A stretch of DNA of 64,000 nucleotides. It comes from Pseudomonas guariconensis (lineage in GTDB: Bacteria; Pseudomonadota; Gammaproteobacteria; Pseudomonadales; Pseudomonadaceae). The stretch spans positions 31,907 through 95,906 of the forward strand of contig NZ_JADLJL010000018.1 of NCBI RefSeq assembly GCF_015680235.1, in the 5' to 3' direction. Shown here piece by piece: positions 19,374 through 28,040 of the stretch. The notes beneath the pieces are model-generated. The model was given only the letters and a program-made list of their open reading frames with translations, ran no database searches and was not told the DNA's origin. How positions within the stretch are numbered: the stretch's first letter is position 1; every line of letters starts with the position of its first letter. The translations under genes were made by a program, and so were the position numbers.

Positions 19374-20384
19374 ATGACCGCCAGCCTGCAAGGCTCCCTG
19401 ATGGTGGATATCGCCGGTAAATGGCTGACCGCCGAAGACCGCCATCTATTGCGCCAGCCCGAGGTGGCCGGCCTGATCATTTTCGCCCGCAACATCGACA
19501 GCCCCCGCCAGGTGCGCGAGCTGTGCGCGTCCATCCGCGCCATCCGGCCCGACCTGATCCTCGCGGTCGACCAGGAAGGTGGCCGGGTCCAGCGCCTGCG
19601 CCAGGGCTTCGTGCGCCTGCCGGCCATGCGCGCGATCGCCGACAACGCCAACGCCGAATACCTGGCCGAGCAGTGCGGGTGGTTGATGGCGACCGAGGTG
19701 CTGGCGGTCGGCCTGGACCTGAGCTTCGCGCCGGTGCTGGACCTCGATCATCAGCGCAGCGCGGTGGTCGGCAGCCGGGCGTTCGAAGGTGACTCGGCAC
19801 GGGCCACGCTGTTGGCTGGTGCCTTCATCCGCGGCATGAACGCCGCCGGCATGGCCGCCTGTGGCAAGCACTTCCCCGGGCATGGTTGGACGCAAGCGGA
19901 TTCCCATGTGGCGATCCCCACGGATGAGCGCAGCCTGGAGCAACTGCGCCAAGCTGACCTGGTGCCGTTCACGCGCCTGAGTGGCCAGTTGGCGGCCGTG
20001 ATGCCGGCCCATGTGATCTATCCGCAGGTGGACAACCAGCCGGCTGGCTTCTCCCGGCGCTGGTTGCAGGACATCTTGCGCGGCGAATTGGGCTTTAAGG
20101 GTGTGATCTTCAGTGACGATCTGTCCATGGCCGGCGCCCATGTGGTCGGGGATGCGGCCAACCGTATCGAGGCCGCGCTGAGTGCAGGCTGCGACATGGG
20201 CCTGGTGTGCAACGACAGGGCCGCGGCGGAGCTGGCGCTGAGCGCGGCGCAGCGCCTGAAGGTCAAGCCGTCGCCGCGGATCGCGGGGATGCGCGGGCGC
20301 GGGTTCGCACGTACCGATTATCGCCAGCAGCCGCGTTGGCTGGAGGCATTGGGTGCCTTGAGAGAGGCGCAGTTGATCGATTGA
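19374..20384 (+). CDS. nagZ: Beta-N-acetylglucosaminidase NagZ
   Basis: 336 residues, glycoside hydrolase family 3, one-domain form. DQEGGRVQRLR and KHFPGHGWTQADSH carry substrate and catalytic His/Asp residues, and FSDDLSMAGA the nucleophile Asp. No signal peptide, so cytosolic. It removes GlcNAc from GlcNAc-1,6-anhydroMurNAc-peptides, products of enzymes such as Slt. The 1,6-anhydroMurNAc peptides formed signal AmpR in pseudomonads with ampC. GAAGG precedes the ATG. Likely co-transcribed with the YkuD gene. Confidence 0.95.
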   Translation: MTASLQGSLMVDIAGKWLTAEDRHLLRQPEVAGLIIFARNIDSPRQVRELCASIRAIRPDLILAVDQEGGRVQRLRQGFVRLPAMRAIADNANAEYLAEQCGWLMATEVLAVGLDLSFAPVLDLDHQRSAVVGSRAFEGDSARATLLAGAFIRGMNAAGMAACGKHFPGHGWTQADSHVAIPTDERSLEQLRQADLVPFTRLSGQLAAVMPAHVIYPQVDNQPAGFSRRWLQDILRGELGFKGVIFSDDLSMAGAHVVGDAANRIEAALSAGCDMGLVCNDRAAAELALSAAQRLKVKPSPRIAGMRGRGFARTDYRQQPRWLEALGALREAQLID

Positions 20385-20404
20385 CCGGGGGACTGCGCTG
20401 GCTC

Positions 20405-20489
20405 ATCGCGGGACCAGCCCGCTCCTACAGTGACTGCGCCAGTCCAAGAGGGGCGCTGTAGCTGTAGGAGCGGCCTTGCGCCGCGATCG
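20405..20489. repeat. REP pair, inverted
   Basis: ATCGCGGGACCAGCCCGCTCCTACAG reads leftward at 20405-20430, and CTGTAGGAGCGGCCTTGCGC with CGCGATCG reads rightward at 20462-20489. It lies between the convergent genes nagZ and the helicase. A CGAGGAC-GAA-GTCCTCG hairpin (20488-20504) adjoins it and may end the helicase transcript. Confidence 0.7.
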
Positions 20490-20510
20490 AGGACGAAGTC
20501 CTCGCTGGGG

Positions 20511-23500
20511 TCAGCGGCGTTTACCCGGCAACGGCGCGAACAGCGCCTCGATCTCGTCATCGCCCAGGCGCCACTGCCCAGCCTGCCCGCCATCGAGCAG
20601 GCTGGCCGCCAGCGCGGCCTTTTCCTGCTGCAATTGTTGGATCTTCTCTTCCACCGTTCCCCGGGTGATCAGCTTGAACACGAATACCGGCTTGTCCTGC
20701 CCGATGCGATAGGCGCGGTCGGTGGCCTGGTTCTCGCTGGCCGGGTTCCACCAGGGGTCGTAGTGGATCACCGTGTCGGCGGCGGTCAGGTTCAGGCCGG
20801 TGCCGCCGGCCTTGAGGCTGATCAGGAACACTTCGCTGTGACCGTTCTGGAACTGCTGCACGGGCATGCGGCGGTCGCGGGTGTCGCCAGTCAGCAGGCT
20901 GTAGCGGATCTTGCGCTTTTCCAGCTCGGCCTCGATCAGGGCCAGCATCGAGGTGAACTGGGAAAACAGCAGCACCCTTCGCCCTTCGCTGAGCAACTCC
21001 TCGAGCATCTCCATCAGGCTGCCCAGCTTGCCTTTGTCGGCCTGGTTGCCCTTGGCTTCCACGCCCTTGACCAGGCGCAGGTCGCAGCAGACCTGGCGTA
21101 GCTTGAGCAAGGCGTCGAGGATGACGATCTGGCTGCGCGCCGCGCCGTTGCGGGCGATCTCGTCGCGGACTTTCTTGTCCATCGCCACCCGTACCGTTTC
21201 GTAGGTGTCGCGCTGGGCATCGCTGAGCTCGACCCAGTGGACCATCTCGGTCTTGGCGGGCAGCTCGGTGGCCACCTGCTCCTTGGTGCGACGCAGTAGG
21301 AAGGGGCGGATGCGGCTGGCCAGGTGGGCCATGCGTTCGCTGTCGCCATGGCGTTCGATGGGCGTGCGGTAATCCTGATTGAAGCGCTTGAGGTCGCCCA
21401 GCCAGCCGGGCATCAGGAAGTGGAACAGCGACCACAGCTCGCCCAAGTTGTTTTCCATCGGCGTGCCGGTCAGGCACAGGCGCTGCCCGGCCTGCAGTTC
21501 GCACACCGCCTGGGCGGCCTTGCTGGTGCTGCTCTTGATGTTCTGCGCCTCATCCAGGATCAGCACGCTCCAAGGTACCGGGCGCAGGTGCTCGAGGTCT
21601 CGCGGCGCCAGGGCATAGGTGGTCAGCACCAGGTCGTAGTCACCCAATCTGTCGAAATGCTTGCTGCGGCCCGGGCCGTGCAGCGCCAGCACGCGCAGGC
21701 CGGGGGCGAAGCGCTGGGCTTCGTCGAGCCAGTTGGGTACGAGGCTGGTGGGCATCACCGCCAGGGCGGGGTGTCGCAGGTGGCCGTTTTCCTTTTCCAG
21801 CAACAGGTGAGCCAGGGTCTGTAGGGTCTTGCCCAGGCCCATGTCGTCGCCGAGGATGCCGCCCGTACCCATTTCGCGCAGTGCCTGCAGCCAGTTCAGG
21901 CCCTGTCGCTGGTAGGGGCGTAGGGCGGCGTTCAGCCCTTTGGGTGGCTCGACCTGCAGATCGCGGGCATCGCGCAGGCGTCGGCCCAGGTCACGCAGGT
22001 GTTCGCCGCCTTCCCAGAGCAACGGCAGGTGGTCGATATCGTTCAGGCGGGCGACGTCGGCGCGTTCCAGGCGCAGGGAAGGGCCGGCGGCCTGTTCGTG
22101 CAGGTACAGCTCGCCCAGGGTGCCCATCACCGCCTTGATGCGGCCATAGGGCAGGGCGACACGCAGGGCCGGGCTGTCATGGCGACCGCGGTTGAGGTCG
22201 ATCAGCAGGTGTTCGTCGTCGCTGCGCCGGGCCAGCTCGCTGGGGCGCAGCAATTCGGGGCTGCTGCGCAGCAGTTGCAGCATGATCGGCAGCAGGCTGT
22301 GGCGCTGGCCATCGACCACGATTCCCAGCTCCAGGTCGAACCATTCATGGCCAGGCGTTTCGTCGATGGTGGCGTACCAATCGTCGATGTCCTGCAGGTC
22401 GAAGGCGAAATCCCGAGGGATGTCGATTTCCCAGCCTGCCTCGCGCAGGCGTGGCAGGCTTTCACGGGCGAACTGCAGCCAGGCTTCGTCGTCGGCAAGC
22501 TGAAACATCTCGCCGGCGCTGTCGGGCAGGGCCTTGCTCTGCCGGGTGGCAGGTTTGAAGCCCAGCCCGCGCAGGGTCTTGCGTATGGCTTGCTCGGCCT
22601 GGGGCTGGCGGTGGATGCGCTGGCTGGTCTCGCCCACGAGCCGGTTCAGGGGCTTTTCGTCGCTGCCGCTGGCCAGCAGGCCGTCGTAGTTGAAGGCCAG
22701 GGCGGCGCGGTGTTGGATCTGACGCTGCATGCGCCCGGTCTTGGGCATGTAGGCGCTGAATTCCAGGCTGCCGAGGGTCAGGTGCGGGCGTGGCTGGATG
22801 TGCTCGTGTTCTTCGCTGCGCACGGTGGTCGGCGTGGGGACCTGGCGGTTGAGGGCGTTGAGCCGATGGCTCAGCGGCACGACCAGATCCTCGGGTACCG
22901 TCGGGGCACGGGCCAGCTGGCTGGCGATGAAAGGGTCCAGCTCGTGCCGCAGCCGGCCTGTTTGCCGGGCCTGGGTATCCACGTAGTACAGCGGGTCCAG
23001 CGGCAGCACCGGGAACAGGGCATTGCCTTCGTTATACCAGGCGCCACGGTAGCTGCCGTTGTCCTGGCGGACCCAGCGGAACTCCGCCGACTGTTCAGGG
23101 CCTTGGGCGAATGGCTCGGGCTGGTCCTCGAACAGCAGGCGACCGGTGGCCAGGGCATATTCGAGCAATTCCGCGCCTTTCTTGCCCTCCAATGGCGTCG
23201 AGGGTGAAACGATGGCCGTGTTCTGCGAACTGATCAGGCGCAGCAGGCGAGCATCTTCTTCGGTCACATAGCGTGGGGTGTAGTAGATCATCTCCGGCAG
23301 CGAAGTGATCTTGCCCAGCTTCAGTTTGCCGTCGCTTTGCAGCGTGCCCTTGAGGGCTTCCAGGCGGCACTGCATACGGTCGAGCCTGACCTGGTAGTAG
23401 ATGGCCGGCCCCTTGCGCGAGGGATTTGGCTCCGCCGGCTTGGCCGTGGGGGCTTCGAGTGCCTTGACCCACTGGCTCAGTTCGGGCGGGAGCGACGGCC

Positions 23501-23825
23501 CGCAACCGGGTGCCGTGGGGTCGTCGATACAGTCTTGCAGGTGAAACAGCGCTGCGGCGCAGTGCTTGCAGTTGTTCCCCACCGGGCAGGTGCAGCGCCC
23601 GAGTACATGCAGCTTCGCGCCGCTATGGGCCAGATGGATCTGCTGGCTGTAGCGCTGGCCTGCGGAGCCCGAGCAAACGGCCTCGATCGCCTGGTCACTG
23701 GCCGAAAGAATCTTGACCTTGCCCTGGAGGGCGTAGTCCAGGCCGCGGCCAAGCGCTCCGTCATTGAAGGCGGACATCCAGCCTGCATGGGCCAGGAGCA
23801 ATTGCTGCACACCGCGCGCGCTCAC
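20511..23825 (-). CDS. SWIM/SNF2-family ATP-dependent helicase (RapA-like)
   Basis: 1104 residues from a GTG at 23825, with GGAG upstream in the end of the preceding gene. The N-terminal SWIM zinc finger is CTCPVGNNCKHCAAAL (C-x-C-xn-C-x-H). A central region of unknown fold follows. The SNF2 ATPase occupies ~residues 630-1095: Walker A GDDMGLGKTLQ, Walker B LILDEAQNIK, motif III CLTGTPMENN, and in lobe 2 LLFSQFTSM, AGGTGLNLTAADTVIHYDPWW and ATDRAYRIGQ. Such proteins translocate on duplex DNA and remodel protein-DNA complexes. SWIM-SNF2 proteins in bacteria are poorly studied; recycling of RNA polymerase by RapA is only an analogy. It lies downstream of csiV-like and mfd in one leftward block, which hints at transcription or repair work. 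Confidence 0.92.
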   Translation of the reverse strand: MSARGVQQLLLAHAGWMSAFNDGALGRGLDYALQGKVKILSASDQAIEAVCSGSAGQRYSQQIHLAHSGAKLHVLGRCTCPVGNNCKHCAAALFHLQDCIDDPTAPGCGPSLPPELSQWVKALEAPTAKPAEPNPSRKGPAIYYQVRLDRMQCRLEALKGTLQSDGKLKLGKITSLPEMIYYTPRYVTEEDARLLRLISSQNTAIVSPSTPLEGKKGAELLEYALATGRLLFEDQPEPFAQGPEQSAEFRWVRQDNGSYRGAWYNEGNALFPVLPLDPLYYVDTQARQTGRLRHELDPFIASQLARAPTVPEDLVVPLSHRLNALNRQVPTPTTVRSEEHEHIQPRPHLTLGSLEFSAYMPKTGRMQRQIQHRAALAFNYDGLLASGSDEKPLNRLVGETSQRIHRQPQAEQAIRKTLRGLGFKPATRQSKALPDSAGEMFQLADDEAWLQFARESLPRLREAGWEIDIPRDFAFDLQDIDDWYATIDETPGHEWFDLELGIVVDGQRHSLLPIMLQLLRSSPELLRPSELARRSDDEHLLIDLNRGRHDSPALRVALPYGRIKAVMGTLGELYLHEQAAGPSLRLERADVARLNDIDHLPLLWEGGEHLRDLGRRLRDARDLQVEPPKGLNAALRPYQRQGLNWLQALREMGTGGILGDDMGLGKTLQTLAHLLLEKENGHLRHPALAVMPTSLVPNWLDEAQRFAPGLRVLALHGPGRSKHFDRLGDYDLVLTTYALAPRDLEHLRPVPWSVLILDEAQNIKSSTSKAAQAVCELQAGQRLCLTGTPMENNLGELWSLFHFLMPGWLGDLKRFNQDYRTPIERHGDSERMAHLASRIRPFLLRRTKEQVATELPAKTEMVHWVELSDAQRDTYETVRVAMDKKVRDEIARNGAARSQIVILDALLKLRQVCCDLRLVKGVEAKGNQADKGKLGSLMEMLEELLSEGRRVLLFSQFTSMLALIEAELEKRKIRYSLLTGDTRDRRMPVQQFQNGHSEVFLISLKAGGTGLNLTAADTVIHYDPWWNPASENQATDRAYRIGQDKPVFVFKLITRGTVEEKIQQLQQEKAALAASLLDGGQAGQWRLGDDEIEALFAPLPGKRR

Positions 23826-23826
23826 C

Positions 23827-24399
23827 TCATTGCTCCATCATCTCCGGGTCGAGCACGGGCAGCTTGCGCATGCCGGCGGGGGCGACCTTCAGCAGCACGG
23901 CCAGGTGGCCGCCGTCGAGGAACGTCAGCTGGTTGGCCTTCATGTTGCTGTTGCTCTGCCTGAACTGCTCGCTGCGCAGCACGCTGCCATTGCCGTCGAG
24001 CTGGTTGACCCAGAAGTTGGCATCCACGGCGATGAAGCGGCCGTCGGCGATGCTCAGGTTGCCTTCGATAGGGAAGTGCCCGAACTGTTCGTCCCCGGCG
24101 CTCAGGGCGATGCGGCTTGGCGTGCTGCCGACCTGCTGTTGCCAGGCTTTGTGCAGCAGCACGGTGTAGTCGGCCGTCGCCTGCAGGCGGGTGGCTTCAT
24201 CGTCCAGCGCCAGTGGCCGTTCGGCCGCCTTGTCCAGGCGTGGCGCGCCAGCGCTCCAGTCTTCGGGGGCGAACGGGCTGGTCACGGCGGGCACGGCATT
24301 CTGGCGCAGCAGGATCATTTCTACCTGATAGAGGCCTTCGGCGAAGGCGGCCGGCGCGAACAGCGTCAGCATCAAGGTCAGGCAACGGATGGCACGCAT
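23827..24399 (-). CDS. CsiV-like periplasmic protein
   Basis: 190 residues. A clear signal peptide (MRAIRCLTLMLTLFAPAAFA) is followed by EGLYQVEMILLRQ, the start of the CsiV domain family, then beta-rich sequence (GHFPIEGNLSIADGRFIAVDANFWV). CsiV of Vibrio binds peptidoglycan and activates the lytic enzyme or synthase it partners with; whether that holds here is unknown. Its start is 10 nt after mfd and its stop 1 nt before the helicase GTG, so the three are translated from one transcript. Confidence 0.75.
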   Translation of the reverse strand: MRAIRCLTLMLTLFAPAAFAEGLYQVEMILLRQNAVPAVTSPFAPEDWSAGAPRLDKAAERPLALDDEATRLQATADYTVLLHKAWQQQVGSTPSRIALSAGDEQFGHFPIEGNLSIADGRFIAVDANFWVNQLDGNGSVLRSEQFRQSNSNMKANQLTFLDGGHLAVLLKVAPAGMRKLPVLDPEMMEQ

Positions 24400-24408
24400 G
24401 GATCTTCC

Positions 24409-27400
24409 TTAGGCAGGCTGTGGGGTCAGGCGCTCGAACAGCGCCTCCAGGGTGTTGAAACGTTCGTCTGGGCGCTCCATCGGCACGAGGAAGCGGAATT
24501 GCGTGGCGCCCTCGAACTTGTAGCGCTTGGGCTGGCCCTGGATCAGCTTGATCAGGGTCAGCGGGTCGACCGGTGTCTGGGCTTCGAACTCGAGCTTGCC
24601 GCCGTTGGGGCCGGCATCGACTTTCTTGATACCGAGCTTTTCCGCGTGCAGCTTGAGCGACGTCAGGCGCATCAGGTTCTTGGTCGGCTCCGGCAGTAGG
24701 CCGAAACGGTCGATCATCTCGACCTGCAGGTCCTTGAGGCCTTCTTCGTCGGCGGCCGAGGCAATGCGCTTGTAGAGGATCAGGCGGGCATGCACGTCCG
24801 GCAGGTAGTCTTCCGGAATCAAGGCCGGCAGGCGCAGGTTGATCTCCGGGCCGCCGCCCAGCGGTTGCTCGAGGTTCGGCTGGGTGCCCTTGCGGATCGC
24901 CTTGACCGCGCGCTCGAGCATTTCCATGTACAGGGTGAAACCCACGGCCTGGATCTGCCCGCTCTGGCCTTCGCCGAGCAGCTCGCCGGCGCCACGGATC
25001 TCCAGGTCGTTGGTGGCCAGTACGAAGCCTGCGCCCAGGTCCTGGGTGTTGGCGATGGCCTCCAGGCGCTTCTCGGCATCGGCGCTGACCTTCTGCCGGG
25101 CTGGCGTGAGCAGGTAGGCGTAGGCCTGGTGGTGGCTGCGGCCCACCCGCCCGCGCAGCTGGTGCAGCTGAGCCAGACCGAACTTGTCGGCGCGCTCGAT
25201 GACGATGGTGTTGGCGCTGGGCACGTCGATACCGGTTTCGATGATGGTCGAGGCCACCAGCACGTTGAAGCGCTTGTGGTAGAAATCGCTCATCACTTGT
25301 TCCAGCTCGCGCTCGCGCATCTGCCCATGGCCGATGCCGATGCGTGCCTCGGGCACCAACTCGGCGAGGTCGGCGGCGCATTTTTCGATGGTTTTCACAT
25401 CGTTGTGCAGGTAATAGACCTGGCCGCCGCGCAGCAACTCACGCAACAGCGCTTCCTTGACCGTGCTCTTGTTCTGCTCCATGACGAAGGTGCGCACCGA
25501 CAGGCGACGCGCCGGCGGCGTGGCGATGATCGACAGGTCGCGCATGCCCGCCACCGCCATGTTCAGCGTGCGCGGAATGGGCGTGGCGGTCAGGGTGAGG
25601 ATGTCGACTTCGCTGCGCAGGGCCTTGAGCTGCTCCTTCTGGCGCACGCCAAAGCGGTGCTCTTCGTCGATGATGGCCAGGCCCAGGTCTTTGAAGCGCA
25701 CATCGTCCTGCAGCAGCTTATGGGTGCCGATGAGGATATCGATCTTGCCTTCGGCAAGGTCGGCGGCAGCGGCGGCCACTTCCTTGGCCGACTTGAAGCG
25801 GCTCATCACTTCCACGGTCACCGGCCAGTCGGCAAAGCGGTCGCGGAAGCTGTTGTAGTGCTGTTGGGCGAGCAGCGTGGTAGGCACCAAGACGGCCACC
25901 TGGCGGCCGCTGTGCACGGCGATGAAGGCTGCGCGCATGGCCACTTCGGTCTTGCCGAAGCCAACGTCGCCGCAGACCAGGCGGTCCATCGGCTTGGGCG
26001 CCAGCATATCGGCACGCACAGCTTCGATGGCCGCTTGTTGGTCGGGGGTTTCCTCGAACGGGAAGCCGGCGCTGAACGTGGCGTAGTCGGCCGCGGGGTC
26101 GACAAATGCATAACCCTTGCGCGCCGCGCGGCGGGCATAGATGTCGAGCAGCTCGGCAGCCACGTCGCGTACCTGTTCGGCAGCCTTGCGCTTGGCCTTT
26201 TGCCAAGTCTCCGAGCCCAGTCGGTGCAGCGGGGCCAGGGCATCGTCGCTGCCGGTGTAGCGGGCGATCAGGTGCAAGTTGGCCACCGGCACATACAGCT
26301 TGGCGTTCTCGGCGTATTCCAGGGTGAGGAATTCGGCGGCCTGGCCGTCGATTTCCAGGGTGGCCAGGCCCAGGTAACGGCCTACGCCATGGTCGATGTG
26401 CACCACCGGCGCACCTTCGCGCAGCTCGGTCAGGTTCTTGATCACCGCGTCGTTGGCGGTTTCGCCGCGCTTGTCGCGGCGCCGGCGCTGCATCACCCGC
26501 TGGCCGAACAGCGGGCTTTCGGCGATCAGGGCCAGGCCTGGGTCGTCCAGCAGCAGGCCCTCGTCGAGCGGGGCGATGGTGATTGCCAGGCGTTCGGCAC
26601 CGGTAATGAAGTCGTGCCAGCCTTCGACGGTTTGCGGGCGCAGTTTCAGCCGCTCGAGCAGCTCCAGCAGCACCTCACGGCGGCCGGCCGATTCGGCGGT
26701 GAACAGCACGCGGCCAGGGAACTGAGCGAGGAAATTGGCGAGTTCGGCCAGCGGCTGGTTGGCCTTGGCCTCGATGGCCAGATTGGGCAGGGCGCGCGCC
26801 GGGAAGCGCGCGCGGCCCGCACCTGGGTCGAGGTCTTCGCTGCTGACCACCACCCGTGGCCACTGCTTGAGTCGGGCGAAGCAGTCCTCCACCGGCAGGA
26901 ACAGCTCGGCCGGCGGCAGCAGCGGGCGGCTGAGGTCGCCGCGGCGGTCTTCATAACGCCCGCGCACGTCGTTCCAGAAATGCTCGGCGGCCTGCTCCAC
27001 GCCGGGCAGCGAGAACACCTGGGTGTCGGCCGGCAAATAGTCGAACAGGGTCGACGTTTCTTCGAAGAACAGCGGCAGATAGTACTCGATACCGGCGGGG
27101 ATGATGCCGCTGGCCAGGTCCTGGAAGATCGCGCTGCGGCGGAAATCCACATCGAAGCGCTCGCGAAAGCGCGCCTTGAAGCGGGTCACTTCTTCCTTCT
27201 GCATCGGGAATTCGCGCGCCGGCAGCAGGCGCACTGAGTCGACCTTGTCGATCGAGCGCTGGGTCTCGGGGTCGAAGGTGCGCAGGGTCTCGATCTCGTC
27301 GTCGAACAGGTCGATCCGGTAGGGCAGCTTGCTGCCCATGGGGAACAGGTCGATCAACGCGCCGCGCACGGCGAACTCGCCATGCTCGTAGACCGTGTCG

Positions 27401-27858
27401 ACACAGCGGTAGCCGCTGGCCTCCAGACGCGTGCGCATCTGTTCCACGTCGATCGTCTGGCCGACATCCAGCACCAGGCTGCTGCCCAGCAGGAAGCGGG
27501 TCGGGGCCAGGCGGTGCAGGGCGGTGGTGATCGGCACCACGAGGATGCCGTGGTCCAGTTCCGGCAGCCGGTAGAGGCTGGCGATGCGCTGGGAAATGAT
27601 GTCCTGGTGCGGCGAGAACAGGTCGTAGGGCAGGGTCTCCCAGTCGGGGAACGGCAGCACCGGCAGGTCGGGCGCGAAGAAGCGCAGCTCCTGTTCCAGA
27701 CGGTCGGCAGCCTGGCTGTCGGCGGTCAACAGCAGGGTGAAGCGGCCAGCGCTGCTGGCGGCTTCGGCGATGGCAAGGCTCAGGGCGGCCCCGGGCAGGT
27801 TGCCCCAGGTTTGTTTGCCGGCCGTGGCCGATAATTGCGGTAGGCGCAGAACTGACAC
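24409..27858 (-). CDS. mfd: Transcription-repair coupling factor
   Basis: 1149 residues from a GTG at 27858, the usual Mfd length. The N terminus is UvrB-like (LLTADSQAADRLEQELRFF), followed by the RNA-polymerase interaction domain (VVHIDHGVGRYLGL). The RecG-like motor has Walker A CGDVGFGKTEVA, Walker B IIDEEHRFG, and TATPIPRTLNMA and GRVGRSHHQAY motifs. The C terminus is the TRCF domain (ALIPEDYLPDVHARL). It frees RNA polymerase stalled at lesions and recruits UvrA. First gene of a leftward unit with csiV-like and the SNF2 helicase. Confidence 0.97.
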   Translation of the reverse strand: MSVLRLPQLSATAGKQTWGNLPGAALSLAIAEAASSAGRFTLLLTADSQAADRLEQELRFFAPDLPVLPFPDWETLPYDLFSPHQDIISQRIASLYRLPELDHGILVVPITTALHRLAPTRFLLGSSLVLDVGQTIDVEQMRTRLEASGYRCVDTVYEHGEFAVRGALIDLFPMGSKLPYRIDLFDDEIETLRTFDPETQRSIDKVDSVRLLPAREFPMQKEEVTRFKARFRERFDVDFRRSAIFQDLASGIIPAGIEYYLPLFFEETSTLFDYLPADTQVFSLPGVEQAAEHFWNDVRGRYEDRRGDLSRPLLPPAELFLPVEDCFARLKQWPRVVVSSEDLDPGAGRARFPARALPNLAIEAKANQPLAELANFLAQFPGRVLFTAESAGRREVLLELLERLKLRPQTVEGWHDFITGAERLAITIAPLDEGLLLDDPGLALIAESPLFGQRVMQRRRRDKRGETANDAVIKNLTELREGAPVVHIDHGVGRYLGLATLEIDGQAAEFLTLEYAENAKLYVPVANLHLIARYTGSDDALAPLHRLGSETWQKAKRKAAEQVRDVAAELLDIYARRAARKGYAFVDPAADYATFSAGFPFEETPDQQAAIEAVRADMLAPKPMDRLVCGDVGFGKTEVAMRAAFIAVHSGRQVAVLVPTTLLAQQHYNSFRDRFADWPVTVEVMSRFKSAKEVAAAAADLAEGKIDILIGTHKLLQDDVRFKDLGLAIIDEEHRFGVRQKEQLKALRSEVDILTLTATPIPRTLNMAVAGMRDLSIIATPPARRLSVRTFVMEQNKSTVKEALLRELLRGGQVYYLHNDVKTIEKCAADLAELVPEARIGIGHGQMRERELEQVMSDFYHKRFNVLVASTIIETGIDVPSANTIVIERADKFGLAQLHQLRGRVGRSHHQAYAYLLTPARQKVSADAEKRLEAIANTQDLGAGFVLATNDLEIRGAGELLGEGQSGQIQAVGFTLYMEMLERAVKAIRKGTQPNLEQPLGGGPEINLRLPALIPEDYLPDVHARLILYKRIASAADEEGLKDLQVEMIDRFGLLPEPTKNLMRLTSLKLHAEKLGIKKVDAGPNGGKLEFEAQTPVDPLTLIKLIQGQPKRYKFEGATQFRFLVPMERPDERFNTLEALFERLTPQPA

Positions 27859-27972
27859 GGGAGATTGGACTCCAAGCGTTGCGGCAAAGACGACAATTGT
27901 ACCGGTGCCGGTGCGCGCTGTCAGGCTCGGAAGGGCGTGGCGACGGGCTCTGGCGGTGGCGACAGGCGCTCA

Positions 27973-28001
27973 TTGCCCGATACGTCGAGGGGCGTCATAA
28001 T
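27973..28001 (+). promoter_or_regulatory. Sigma-70 promoter of gap
   Basis: TTGCCC (27973-27978), 17 nt, CATAAT (27996-28001). Transcription from about 28008 would give a short leader containing GGAAGG before the GTG at 28041. Confidence 0.6.
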
Positions 28002-28040
28002 GTAGCCCCTTTTTTCTCCCCCTACATGTGGAAGGTTCCC

